64,000 nt of DNA from CAYVQZ01 sp964453435. Its GTDB lineage: Bacteria > Abyssobacteria > SURF-5. Made by a program: the position numbers and the translations under genes. The notes under the pieces are model-generated. The model did not search any database. It was not told where the DNA came from and saw nothing but the letters and a program-made list of their open reading frames with translations. Shown here piece by piece: positions 1-8,328 of the stretch (within the stretch, counting starts at the first letter, position 1; each line of letters starts with the position of its first letter). The DNA lies in assembly GCA_964453435.1 (NCBI GenBank), contig CAYVQZ010000019.1, positions 1-64,000 on the forward strand. Reading direction: 5' to 3'.

Positions 1-88
1 CCCGCCGCCTTGCAGCGGCAAAGTGCTGTCTGCGCCTGATGCCGATATTTGTTAGAATAGGTCAGACGGTGCGAATGAGGAGGCAGCC

Positions 89-847
89 ATGAGTAAAGGG
101 GAACTGAGCGGAATCATCACAAAGGACAAGTATGACGCCGTCCTGTTCGACTTGGACGGTGTGTTGACGCAGACCGCCAAAGTTCATGCGGCATGTTGGA
201 AAAAGATGTTCGATGATTTTCTGAAACGGTATGCAGAGTCCGAAGGGAAACCATTCGAGCCTTTCGATATCGCCACCGATTACCACCGGTACGTTGACGG
301 CAAACTGCGGTACGACGGCGTGGAGAGCTTCCTCGAATCGCGCGGCATCCATCTCCCGTACGGGGACCCCGGGGAACCGGGCAATTACGAGACTATTTGC
401 GGGCTGGGCAATCTCAAGGACGCAATGGTGAAGGAGCACATTCGGTCGGGCGCGGTCGAGGTGTACGAAAACGGCATCGCCTTCGTGCGCCAGTTGAATG
501 AGCGTGGAATAAAGACGGCGGTGGTATCGGCAAGCAAGAACTGCGAGGCCATTCTGAACGCTGTGGGAATAGCCGATCTTTTTGATGTGCGGGTGGATGG
601 ATATGTGGCGGACTCGCTGAATCTCGCCGGCAAGCCTGCGCCCGATACGTTTCTGGAAGCCGCCCGAAAACTGGGTGCGCCACCCGAGCGCGCGGTTGTC
701 GTGGAAGACGCGATTGTGGGGGTCCAGGCCGGCCGGAACGGCGGCTTCGGCCTTGTCGTGGGCGTGGCGCGCAAGAAAAACGTTGAGGAACTCAAAGAAA
801 ACGGCGCCGATATCGCGATAGAAGATTTGGGCAAGCTGCTTGCGTGA
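89..847 (+). CDS. HAD-superfamily phosphatase, beta-phosphoglucomutase-like
   Basis: A 252-residue HAD hydrolase of subfamily IA. Motif I is LFDLDGVLT at residues 19-27, giving nucleophile Asp21 and general acid Asp23, and a helical cap domain follows between motifs I and II. Motif II is the VVSAS stretch near residue 150, and the C-terminal VVEDAIVGVQAG segment is the acidic motif III/IV that binds Mg2+. The long cap and the LFDLDGVLTQTA opening resemble beta-phosphoglucomutases that interconvert beta-glucose 1-phosphate and glucose 6-phosphate beside disaccharide phosphorylases. No phosphorylase lies in the window, so the substrate is unproven. The ATG at 89 is preceded by GAGGAGG at 77-83, which fixes the start. 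The gene stands 278 bases before the next one, and only 88 bases of upstream DNA are visible. Confidence 0.8.
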   Translation: MSKGELSGIITKDKYDAVLFDLDGVLTQTAKVHAACWKKMFDDFLKRYAESEGKPFEPFDIATDYHRYVDGKLRYDGVESFLESRGIHLPYGDPGEPGNYETICGLGNLKDAMVKEHIRSGAVEVYENGIAFVRQLNERGIKTAVVSASKNCEAILNAVGIADLFDVRVDGYVADSLNLAGKPAPDTFLEAARKLGAPPERAVVVEDAIVGVQAGRNGGFGLVVGVARKKNVEELKENGADIAIEDLGKLLA

Positions 848-1125
848 GAAAGCAGATGTTCTCTGGAAATTTGACCGCAACCAACGGCTTGCACGGATTT
901 AAAAGACTGAAGTTGGGGAACACGAATGCCCGCGAATGACAACGAATTGCACGAATGAAATGATTGGAGAAAAGGAGCTTTTTATCGGCAGTTGCGCTTG
1001 TCTTCGTGAACGCACAGGCGGTCGGACGAAAACGGGGTGGCAGTAGCGAACAGGGGCGCGCGTGAGACAGGCTTGTTCTTACGGAATCGGAAACAGGTTG
1101 TGTGAAAAGGGAGAAGGGGCGGGAG

Positions 1126-1848
1126 ATGGCAAAAGGCGAGCATCCACAAGAACGGCCGACGGACCTGCCAGCGGCTTTTGAGGCTGAAGACGAGAAGAAG
1201 TTTCTCGAGGGGGCTCGCGAGGACCCGGAAGAACTGGCAAGCGCCGCGCGGGTTTTCTTGGAATTCGTCCGGGGATTTCAGGCGCTCGGTTCTCTCGGCG
1301 AGTGCGTGACCGTGTTCGGCTCTGCCCGGTTCAATGAGCGGCATCGCTACTATAAATTGGCGCGCCAGCTTGGGAAAAGGCTTGCGCAGGAGGGCTATAC
1401 GGTAATGACGGGCGGCGGTCCCGGCATTATGGAAGCGGCCAACCGCGGGGCGAAGGATGGGGAAGGATTAAGCATTGGCTGCAACATACAGCTTCCGCAT
1501 GAACAGAAACTGAATCCGTATCTTGACCGATTTGTCGAGTTCGAGCACTTCTTTGTCAGGAAAGTCATGCTCGTCAAATATTCGAAGGCGTTCATTGTCA
1601 TGCCGGGAGGATTCGGGACGCTCGACGAGGTATTCGAAACGCTTACATTGATGCAGACAAACAAGATCGAATCATTTCCCATTGTTGCCATGGGGAGGGA
1701 TTTTTGGAAGGGACTCAGGTCGTTCATGCTGAGCGCCATGGTCAAGGGAGGCACGGTCAGCGCGTCGGACCTCGATTTTATCCAGATTACGGATTCGGTC
1801 GACGAGGCGATAGCCATTATCCGGCAACGGCATAATCAGACACTGTAA
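1126..1848 (+). CDS. LOG family protein (TIGR00730), nucleoside 5'-monophosphate phosphoribohydrolase
   Basis: A 240-residue Rossmann-like protein of the lysine-decarboxylase-like/LOG family. The family signature GGGPGIMEAANRG is near residues 103-115 and PGGFGTLDE near residues 166-174; together these form the phosphoribosyl-binding and catalytic site. Characterised members hydrolyse cytokinin riboside 5'-monophosphate or other nucleotides to free base plus ribose 5-phosphate, and the bacterial role is usually housekeeping nucleotide salvage. About 60 charged residues precede the core, as in the longer subgroup. I place the start at ATG 1126. A GTG at 1102 in the same frame would add eight residues. 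The gene is transcribed toward the glycolytic genes but is separated from them by 267 bases. Confidence 0.85.
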   Translation: MAKGEHPQERPTDLPAAFEAEDEKKFLEGAREDPEELASAARVFLEFVRGFQALGSLGECVTVFGSARFNERHRYYKLARQLGKRLAQEGYTVMTGGGPGIMEAANRGAKDGEGLSIGCNIQLPHEQKLNPYLDRFVEFEHFFVRKVMLVKYSKAFIVMPGGFGTLDEVFETLTLMQTNKIESFPIVAMGRDFWKGLRSFMLSAMVKGGTVSASDLDFIQITDSVDEAIAIIRQRHNQTL

Positions 1849-2080
1849 CGGCTACCGCACATTCCGCAGTATTTCTTTTCTTCCTCTCCTCTCTCTGATT
1901 TTTCAGTATCCCCACGGCAACAAATCCCCATTTGCTGTTGGTCACCACACGATACATAGTGTAAATGTTCGGTTTCATTGCCGAACAGCCACCAACAAGT
2001 GAGGGGAAATTACCATATGTGACATAAAAACCCGCCACAAACAACAGTCCGTCTTTAATCTTGCAAACATTGTTTTTCAT
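1817..2080 (-). CDS. possible small protein of unknown function
   Basis: An 87-codon open frame opposite to its neighbours. It fills most of the gap between the LOG gene and the aldolase gene and overlaps the last 32 bases of the LOG gene. The middle reads like a real protein, with a hydrophobic stretch LLFVAGFYV and a run YRVVTNSKWGFVAVGI, followed by a basic tail. Its DNA is clearly less GC-rich than the flanking genes. Against it, there is no convincing ribosome binding site before the ATG and I do not recognise the family. It may be a genuine small gene, a decayed fragment or chance. Confidence 0.25.
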   Translation of the reverse strand: MKNNVCKIKDGLLFVAGFYVTYGNFPSLVGGCSAMKPNIYTMYRVVTNSKWGFVAVGILKNQREERKKRNTAECAVAVTVSDYAVAG

Positions 2081-2115
2081 GAGCGGGATCGCTTCGATTG
2101 TTACAGAAAGGTACC

Positions 2116-3144
2116 ATGCCAGTCGCCGATTACAGAGTTTACTGTGAAATGTTTGACAGGGCGCTGGAACACCACTTCGCTTATCCGGCCATAAACGTTT
2201 CTTCTCTGAGCAGCGCCAACGCCGTTCTTAAGGGACTGACCGAGAGCAGAAGCGATGGCATTATCCAGATATCAACCGGTGGAGGTTCATTTGCATCGGG
2301 TTCGGCCGTGAAGGATATGGTGTCGGGAGCAATTTCCATTGCGGAACACGTGCATCGGGTGGCGCGACACTATCCCATATACGTAGCTCTGCACACGGAT
2401 CATTGTCAAGCCGATAAACTTGACAGATTCGTCATTCCTCTTATCGAGGAGACCGAGCGGCGGCGCAGTGTTGGCATGCCGAACCTCTTCAATAGTCATA
2501 TGTTCGATGGGAGCGCGCTTCCGCTTAAAGAAAACCTCGATATTTCTGTCAAGCTGCTCGACCGATGTCACAGGAATGATCTCATTCTTGAGATCGAGGC
2601 AGGCGTGGTCGGCGGCGAGGAGGACGATGTGAAAGCCGAGGCATCCGCCAAGCTTTACACAACGCCCGAGGATACGCTCGAGGTCGCTCTGCGGCTCGGA
2701 GAGATAAAGGGAGCGCGTTTTCTCCTTGCTGCGACTTTTGGAAACGTGCACGGCGTTTACAAGCCGGGCTATGTGAAGCTGAAACCTTCGATTCTCAAGG
2801 ATTGTCAGGATGCCGTTGAAAAAGCATTCGGAAAAGAGATGCGATTTCACCTGGTGTTTCACGGCGGCTCCGGCTCACTTCTGGAAGAAATTCACGAGGC
2901 TATCGATTATGGCGTTGTGAAAATGAATATCGATACCGATACCCAGTACGCATTTACCCGCGCCATTGCGGACCACATGTTCAGGCATTACGACGGTGTC
3001 CTCAAGGTTGACGGTGAGGTTGGAGTGAAAAAGAACTACGATCCTCGTTCATACCTTGCGCTGGCGGAAGCGTCGATGGCGGAACGTGTACAGATGGCCG
3101 CGGCCGACTTGAGGTCGTCGGGAACAACTCTTTTCAAAGCGTAG
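2116..3144 (+). CDS. fba: class II fructose-bisphosphate aldolase
   Basis: Zn2+-dependent aldolase that cleaves fructose 1,6-bisphosphate to glyceraldehyde 3-phosphate and dihydroxyacetone phosphate. At 342 residues it is the longer class II type. The ALHTDHCQAD segment near residue 100 carries the catalytic Asp and a Zn-binding His. LEIEAGVVGGEEDDV near residue 170 is the conserved loop with a Zn-ligand Glu, and FHGGSGS near residue 253 holds a Zn-ligand His and the phosphate-binding glycines. I chose ATG 2116, preceded by AGAAAGG at 2105-2111, over an in-frame TTG at 2098. It opens a four-gene glycolytic run (aldolase, phosphofructokinase, pyruvate kinase, lactate dehydrogenase). Only 11 bases separate it from the next gene, so the two are surely co-transcribed. 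Confidence 0.9.
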   Translation: MPVADYRVYCEMFDRALEHHFAYPAINVSSLSSANAVLKGLTESRSDGIIQISTGGGSFASGSAVKDMVSGAISIAEHVHRVARHYPIYVALHTDHCQADKLDRFVIPLIEETERRRSVGMPNLFNSHMFDGSALPLKENLDISVKLLDRCHRNDLILEIEAGVVGGEEDDVKAEASAKLYTTPEDTLEVALRLGEIKGARFLLAATFGNVHGVYKPGYVKLKPSILKDCQDAVEKAFGKEMRFHLVFHGGSGSLLEEIHEAIDYGVVKMNIDTDTQYAFTRAIADHMFRHYDGVLKVDGEVGVKKNYDPRSYLALAEASMAERVQMAAADLRSSGTTLFKA

Positions 3145-3155
3145 AGGAAACAGCC

Positions 3156-4442
3156 ATGTCAGGGTCCGGCCCTCAGTTCAAGATTTCCAGGCTGGGAGAA
3201 GCGAGGATTCCCTCCCCCATGAAAGGCGTTCAATTCGTTAGCGACGATGAACACGTGTTATATGATTCGAGCATCGAGGAGGCGAAAAGGGTTCTGAGGC
3301 AGGGCGCGGAACTTCCCGCCTTTGAGGTGGCCGGCCCGAGGGAAAGAATTTTTTTTGATCCCGCGAAGCTAAAATGCGGGATCGTTACCTGCGGCGGATT
3401 GTGCCCGGGATTGAACGACGTAATTCGTGCCATTGTTTTAAGCCTCCACCATCATTATGGGGTGCGAGAGATCTTCGGGTTCCGATACGGATATGAAGGA
3501 CTCGCATCGAGGTATGGGCACACGTCTATCGAACTCACGCCGAACGTCGTGGAGTACATAAATGAAGTTGGGGGGACAATGCTTGGCTCTTCCCGGGGTC
3601 CGCAAGAAGTTCATGAGATGGTCGATACATTAGAACAAATGGGTATCGGAATCCTCTTTGCTATCGGTGGCGATGGGACCTTGCGCGGCGCCCAGGCGAT
3701 CGCCGGGGAGATTCAGAAGCGTGGCGTAAAAATCGCCGTAATCGGCATCCCAAAAACGATAGATAACGATATATCGTTTATTCAGAAGTCGTTCGGATTC
3801 GAGACCGCGGTTTCCGAAGCCAGGAGGGCAACGTATTCGGCTCATATTGAAGCGGTAGGATATCGGAACGGGATCGGCCTTGTGAAGCTGATGGGCAGGG
3901 ATTCGGGCTTTATTGCGGCCTACTCGGTTCTCGCGGACAACCAGGTGAATTTCTGTCTCGTGCCGGAGGTGCAGTTCTCCCTCGACGCGTTTCTTCTGGC
4001 CCTGAAGGAGCGTCTCGAGAGGAGAAGACACGCTGTGATCGTTGTGGCCGAAGGAGCCGGGAAACAACTCATAGGCGCCCAGGAACGTGATGCGTCGGGC
4101 AACATCCGATATGGCGATGTCGGCATTTTCCTGAGGGATGCAATCAAAGAATATTTCAAAGATATCGGTATGGAGATAGTGGTGAGATATATTGATCCCA
4201 GTTACATGATTCGGAGTGTTCCGGCGAATCCTCACGATTCCGCCTTCTGCCTGTTGTTAGGACATGGCGCCGTCCATGCAGGAATGGCTGGCCGGACAAA
4301 CATGGTCGTTGGTAACTGGAACCACCAATTCACCCATGTCCCTATCTCCCTGGCAGTATCCGAGCGAAAGAAACTAAATCCCATGGACTGGCTCTGGAGA
4401 AGTGTGCTTTCCACCACCGGTCAGCCCGGCAAAATGTTGTAG
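3156..4442 (+). CDS. pfkA: 6-phosphofructokinase, atypical ATP-type (clade X-like)
   Basis: A 428-residue phosphofructokinase that phosphorylates fructose 6-phosphate in glycolysis. About 75 residues precede the catalytic core, which opens with GIVTCGGLCPGLN. The nucleotide loop reads GGDGT and the catalytic loop PKTIDND. In Escherichia coli numbering this gives Gly104, the residue of ATP-users, combined with Lys124, the residue of pyrophosphate-users. That mixed pair is known in the ATP-dependent enzymes of trypanosomes, plants and HAMAP clade X. MGRDSGF and VVAEGAG are the substrate-site segments. ATP is the better guess for phosphoryl donor but this needs assay. A GAGG box lies upstream of ATG 3156. 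It is coupled to the aldolase gene. Confidence 0.88.
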   Translation: MSGSGPQFKISRLGEARIPSPMKGVQFVSDDEHVLYDSSIEEAKRVLRQGAELPAFEVAGPRERIFFDPAKLKCGIVTCGGLCPGLNDVIRAIVLSLHHHYGVREIFGFRYGYEGLASRYGHTSIELTPNVVEYINEVGGTMLGSSRGPQEVHEMVDTLEQMGIGILFAIGGDGTLRGAQAIAGEIQKRGVKIAVIGIPKTIDNDISFIQKSFGFETAVSEARRATYSAHIEAVGYRNGIGLVKLMGRDSGFIAAYSVLADNQVNFCLVPEVQFSLDAFLLALKERLERRRHAVIVVAEGAGKQLIGAQERDASGNIRYGDVGIFLRDAIKEYFKDIGMEIVVRYIDPSYMIRSVPANPHDSAFCLLLGHGAVHAGMAGRTNMVVGNWNHQFTHVPISLAVSERKKLNPMDWLWRSVLSTTGQPGKML

Positions 4443-4487
4443 CGTCGCTGCTTCGTCCAAAGGGAAAGAATCACAAGCCAAATAGCG

Positions 4488-5927
4488 ATGAAACTTCCGT
4501 CCAACAAGACCAAGGTTGTCTGTACAATCGGTCCCGCCTCCGAATCTCCTGATGTGATGGAGCGCATGATCCGGGCCGGGATGAGCGTTGCGCGGATCAA
4601 TTTCTCGCATGGCACGTTCGAGAGCCATGCAAAAGCAATTGAGAATCTGCGTTCGGTCGCGCACAAAACGGGGCAGCGGCTCGCCATTATGGGGGACCTG
4701 CCCGGCCCCAAGATGCGGATCGGACAATTGGCGGACGAACCGATAGAACTCAAAGCCGGCGAGACGTTACAAGTGACAACGGACGAGGTTGTTGGCGATG
4801 CGCATCGGCTTTCCGTTTCTTTTGCCGGCCTTCCTCATGCGGTGAGACCCCGGGACAAGCTGTATATCAATGACGGTTTCATCGAACTGGAAGTGGTCGA
4901 GACAGTGGGAAATGAAGTGCTCTGTAAAGTTATTATCGGAGGGGAGTTAAGGTCACGCAAGGGGCTCAATCTGCCCGGAATAGATCTCGGAATCAACGCG
5001 TTCACCGACCATGACAGAGAGTGCCTTGAGTTCGCCATGGAGCACGGTGTGGATGCTATAAGTCAATCATTTGTGGAGTCGGGTGAAGATATCGCTGCCG
5101 CGAAAGAGGCTGCCAGGGAGCTCGGGAAAAACCCGTTCATTATTGCAAAGATTGAACGCCAAAAGGCGCTTGCTCATACGGAAGATATTCTTCATGAGGC
5201 AGACGGAATCATGATAGCGCGCGGGGATCTGGGTGTTGAAATGCCCATTCAGGAGATGGCGGTGATCCAAAAGGAACTGATGAAAAATGCGAATCTTCTC
5301 GGAAAACCTCTTATCATGGCTACACAGATGCTCGAATCCATGACAAATAACCGACGTCCGACACGGGCTGAGTCAACGGATGTCGCGAATGCAATCCTTG
5401 ATGGGGCGGACTGTGTCATGCTATCGGGCGAATCGGCTATGGGCAAATACCCAGTGGAATCGGTGCGCATGCTCGCAAAAATCGCCGAAGCCATCGAACC
5501 GCATCGACCCAGTCATTATACTCGGGATATTCTGAAGGCGGCCGATCAAGGCGGTGACTTGAATCATTCGGATTTGATTGCGCTCAGTGTCGAAGCCGCC
5601 CTTCAACGTATTTCTCCAGCAGTCGTGTTCGTTCCCACACGGAGCGGCGCTTCCGCCCGAAGTCTTACGCGATTCAGACTTCCTGTCTGGATTGTAGGGG
5701 TGAGTTCCCAGCCAAAAACCTGTCAGGATCTCCAGTTTTCGTACGGTGTATATCCGGTTCACGAGGTTGAGCACCCCGAGGATTGGAACAGATTTGTACG
5801 CAAATGGCTGCATGAGCATTCCGTAGAAGGAGATACGGTAATTCTAACAGAGGGTCCGTCGAGTAAGCATCCGGAGGCGAATAACCGGATGGAGATACTC
5901 GACTTGCAGCGTACCCCGAGCGGTTGA
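4488..5927 (+). CDS. pyk: pyruvate kinase
   Basis: Converts phosphoenolpyruvate and ADP to pyruvate and ATP. At 479 residues it is full length for the bacterial enzyme. The N-terminal TKVVCTIGPAS and ARINFSHG blocks form the ATP/K+ site. The interrupted barrel carries the B domain from about residue 70 to 165. IIAKIERQ contains the catalytic Lys, IMARGDLGVE the metal-binding segment, and TQMLESM the active-site block. The C-terminal domain from about residue 345 is the regulatory C domain. No strong Shine-Dalgarno box is seen before ATG 4488, 45 bases after the phosphofructokinase stop, but the protein aligns from its first residues with the family. Confidence 0.93.
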   Translation: MKLPSNKTKVVCTIGPASESPDVMERMIRAGMSVARINFSHGTFESHAKAIENLRSVAHKTGQRLAIMGDLPGPKMRIGQLADEPIELKAGETLQVTTDEVVGDAHRLSVSFAGLPHAVRPRDKLYINDGFIELEVVETVGNEVLCKVIIGGELRSRKGLNLPGIDLGINAFTDHDRECLEFAMEHGVDAISQSFVESGEDIAAAKEAARELGKNPFIIAKIERQKALAHTEDILHEADGIMIARGDLGVEMPIQEMAVIQKELMKNANLLGKPLIMATQMLESMTNNRRPTRAESTDVANAILDGADCVMLSGESAMGKYPVESVRMLAKIAEAIEPHRPSHYTRDILKAADQGGDLNHSDLIALSVEAALQRISPAVVFVPTRSGASARSLTRFRLPVWIVGVSSQPKTCQDLQFSYGVYPVHEVEHPEDWNRFVRKWLHEHSVEGDTVILTEGPSSKHPEANNRMEILDLQRTPSG

Positions 5928-5968
5928 ACTCCGGAACCGGGGTCAACCATGTCACGAGGAGGTTTTTT

Positions 5969-6901
5969 ATGAAAGTTGGAATTGTTGGCTGCGGATTCGT
6001 CGGGAGCACCGCGGCGTACACGATGGCGCTTGAGGGTTCGGCAAGCGAGCTCGTACTGATTGATATCAATAAGGACCTGGCCAAGGCCCAGACCGAGGAC
6101 ATCCTCCACGCGACCCCGTTCAGCGCACCGGTCAGGGTGGTGGCGGGTGATTACCCCAATCTGGAGGGAAGCGGAGTCGTGGTGCTGGCATGCGGGGTTA
6201 GTCAGCGTTCGGGAGAAACGCGCCTTCAGCTTTTGGAACGAAACGTCAAGGTGTTTGAGAGCGTCACCCCGAAGGTCGTTCAGCATGCGCCGGAAGCAAT
6301 TATTCTTGTTGCCTCGAACCCGGTTGACCTGATGACCCGAGTGGTGAACGACATTTCGGACATTCCCGCTTCCCGAGTTATCGGCTCGGGAACAATCCTC
6401 GACACGGCAAGGTTCCGCTCGCTGTTGGGTGAACAGTTGGGTGTCTCGCCGAAATCCGTTCACGCCTATGTGCTCGGTGAACACGGCGATTCCGAGGTCC
6501 TGGTGTGGTCGAGCGCCAAGGTGGGCGGTATTCCCGTGGCGGATTTCGCCGAGCAGGTCGGCCGTCCGATAACGGAAAAGGTTAAATCCGGAATCGACGA
6601 TGGCGTTCGACGGGCGGCGTACCGAATAATTGACGGAAAGGGGGCCACCTACTACGGAATCGGGGCGGGAATTTCGAGGATAGTCGGGGCGATCAGGGAT
6701 GACGAGCGCGTGGCGCTTACGGTTTCCGCCTCTATCGCCGAAAACGAGGAGTTGGCGCAAGTCAGTTATTCGCTTCCGCGCGTTCTCGGCGCCGAGGGTG
6801 TGATAACCACGCTGCGGCCTGCCCTCTCGACCGAAGAGCAAAAGGCGCTGGAAAACAGTGTCAACACCCTCGTCCAGGCCGCCAAGCAGCTCGGCCATTA
6901 A
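5969..6901 (+). CDS. ldh: L-lactate dehydrogenase
   Basis: A 310-residue NAD-dependent 2-hydroxyacid dehydrogenase of the LDH/MDH family that interconverts pyruvate and L-lactate. GCGFVGSTAA at residues 7-16 is the NAD-binding glycine loop and Asp near residue 35 should select NAD. The substrate loop reads SQRSGETR. Its Gln lies at the position (102) that is Gln in lactate and Arg in malate dehydrogenases, so lactate is preferred. GTILDTARFR and GEHGDSE carry the substrate-binding Arg and the catalytic His. The ATG at 5969 has a perfect GAGGAGG box at 5956-5962; a longer in-frame extension overlaps the pyruvate kinase stop and is not needed. It ends the glycolytic run and would let the cell dispose of NADH by fermentation. 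Confidence 0.85.
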   Translation: MKVGIVGCGFVGSTAAYTMALEGSASELVLIDINKDLAKAQTEDILHATPFSAPVRVVAGDYPNLEGSGVVVLACGVSQRSGETRLQLLERNVKVFESVTPKVVQHAPEAIILVASNPVDLMTRVVNDISDIPASRVIGSGTILDTARFRSLLGEQLGVSPKSVHAYVLGEHGDSEVLVWSSAKVGGIPVADFAEQVGRPITEKVKSGIDDGVRRAAYRIIDGKGATYYGIGAGISRIVGAIRDDERVALTVSASIAENEELAQVSYSLPRVLGAEGVITTLRPALSTEEQKALENSVNTLVQAAKQLGH

Positions 6902-7301
6902 AGGCGCGGCGAGCGCGCGATTGGCGCGGGTGGGTGTGCGCCGCCTTTCGGTCCGCGGGCAAGTTGCGGCGGCAGAGGCACCCTGTTATAATTTCGGCGC
7001 GAGGACACCGGTCATATGAGTCTTTCTCACGATTGATCGGGGCTTGCCAATTCCGGGGGCGCGGAATCACGCGGAGCGTGACCTGCGGTGGCAATACGCA
7101 ATCATTGCGGCGCCATGTGCGTATAAATTGGCGCCTGCAAAAAGGAATCGGCGCTCTCTGCAGGCGCGCAGAGCGTTGGAAACCTCCACAGTGAGTGGGT
7201 CTCGCAGTCAGGCCATTCGCGCCTCGGGCGCAGCTTCATATGTCACGCGTATCGTGCCCGGGCTTTCTTCGGAATTCCGACCAGTTTATGGAGGGTGCGA
7301 C
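6902..7301. other. 400-base intergenic region
   Basis: No gene is supported here. An open frame runs through the second half in phase with the downstream gene, but it has no start signal and contains a repeat element. The first part has GC-rich partial inverted repeats (GGCGCGG and CGCCGCC) that could form a weak hairpin after the lactate dehydrogenase gene, without a clear T-run. Confidence 0.5.
7036..7165 (+). repeat. dispersed repeat family B, copy 1
   Basis: This stretch shares order and spacing of several blocks with the element at 9077-9185: CAATTCCGGGG, then GGAATC, then GTGACCT, then GGCGCCATGTGCG and ATAAATT. Within it GCGCCA (before the ATGTGCG block) is inverted as TGGCGC a few bases later. 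It lies upstream of the sugar isomerase-like gene. No transposase is nearby, so the family would be non-autonomous. Confidence 0.5.
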
Positions 7302-8270
7302 ATGAAAATCGGAGTGTTCACACCGCTGTTCTTTCATCTTTCGGTGGACCAGGCGCTGGACATGCTTGCCGAACTGGGGGTCGGGATGGTGGAAATCGCC
7401 ACCGGTAACTACCCCGGCAACGCGCACTGCGACATCGACGAGTTGCTCGCAAACGATAAGAAGCTGAAGGAATATCAAAAGAAATTCGAAGAAAAGGGCA
7501 TTCAAATAAGCGGCCTTAGTTGCCACGGGAATCCCCTTCATCCGGACGCCGAATTCGCGAAAAGCAACCACGTCACATGGAGGAAGACGGTGCAGCTCGC
7601 CGAAAAGCTGGGGGTTGAGGTGGTGAACTGTCTTTCCGGCTGTCCGGGCGATTCGGAACATGCGAAATATCCGAACTGGGTCACCTGTTCGTGGCCGCCC
7701 GACTACCTGGAAATCCTGGAATGGCAGTGGAACGAGAAAGCGATTCCCTATTGGAGGGGCGAGGCCGATTTCGCGAGGTGGCACAGCGTGAATAAGGTGG
7801 CCATCGAGATGCATCCGGGGATGATAGTGTACAATCCCGAGACCCTTCTGAGACTCAGGGAGGCGGCGGGCGAGGTCATCGGCGCGAATTTCGACCCGAG
7901 CCATTTGTTCTGGCAAGGAATCGACCCCGCTGTCGCCATCCGCACGCTGGCGGGCGCGATTTTCCACGTGCACGCGAAAGACACGTATATCGACCCTCTT
8001 CTGTGTTCGCAGAACGGCGTTCTCGAGACCAAGCACCAGGGACAAATTGCTCAGCGTTCGTGGAATTTCCGCACGGTCGGCTACGGGCATGGTCTCTCGA
8101 TATGGAAATCGATCGTGAGCGCGCTCAGGACCGTCGGCTATGACTACGTGCTCAGCATCGAGCACGAGGACCTGTTGGCCTCTCCCAACGAGGGTTTGCA
8201 AAAGGCGGTTGAATTTCTTCGGTCGGCCGCCTTCGAGGAAGAACCGCCGGGCGGGATGTGGTGGGCGTGA
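7302..8270 (+). CDS. sugar phosphate isomerase/epimerase-like TIM-barrel protein
   Basis: A 322-residue member of the AP-endonuclease-family-2 / xylose-isomerase-like TIM barrel fold. Typical strand ends with metal-binding residues are visible: GMVEIATGN near residue 26, SGLSCHGNPLHP near residue 67, AIEMHPGM near residue 166, GANFDPSHL near residue 193, and HVHAKD near residue 221, with the late barrel Glu in SIEHED near residue 283. Characterised relatives isomerise or epimerise sugars and inositols or dehydrate them; the actual substrate cannot be read from sequence. GGAGGG at 7290-7295 fixes ATG 7302. The enoyl-CoA hydratase follows closely and is probably co-transcribed, which does not by itself suggest a shared pathway. 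Confidence 0.75.
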   Translation: MKIGVFTPLFFHLSVDQALDMLAELGVGMVEIATGNYPGNAHCDIDELLANDKKLKEYQKKFEEKGIQISGLSCHGNPLHPDAEFAKSNHVTWRKTVQLAEKLGVEVVNCLSGCPGDSEHAKYPNWVTCSWPPDYLEILEWQWNEKAIPYWRGEADFARWHSVNKVAIEMHPGMIVYNPETLLRLREAAGEVIGANFDPSHLFWQGIDPAVAIRTLAGAIFHVHAKDTYIDPLLCSQNGVLETKHQGQIAQRSWNFRTVGYGHGLSIWKSIVSALRTVGYDYVLSIEHEDLLASPNEGLQKAVEFLRSAAFEEEPPGGMWWA

Positions 8271-8328
8271 AGCGGCCGGAGGAGGGAAAGTGAAGGATAA
8301 GCTGGGAGCGAAGGGAGAAAGCCGCGAC

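Noticed and set aside
62..880. 272-codon frame on the minus strand
   Set aside because: It lies fully opposite the HAD phosphatase gene, has no recognisable family and no start signal; the plus-strand gene has intact HAD motifs.
5969..6901. Calling the gene malate dehydrogenase
   Set aside because: The substrate loop has Gln where malate dehydrogenases have Arg, and the GEHGDSE and GTILDTARFR blocks fit lactate dehydrogenase.
7044..7301. 86-codon N-terminal extension of the sugar isomerase-like protein
   Set aside because: It translates a non-coding repeat element, matches nothing in the family, and the internal ATG at 7302 has a good GGAGGG box.
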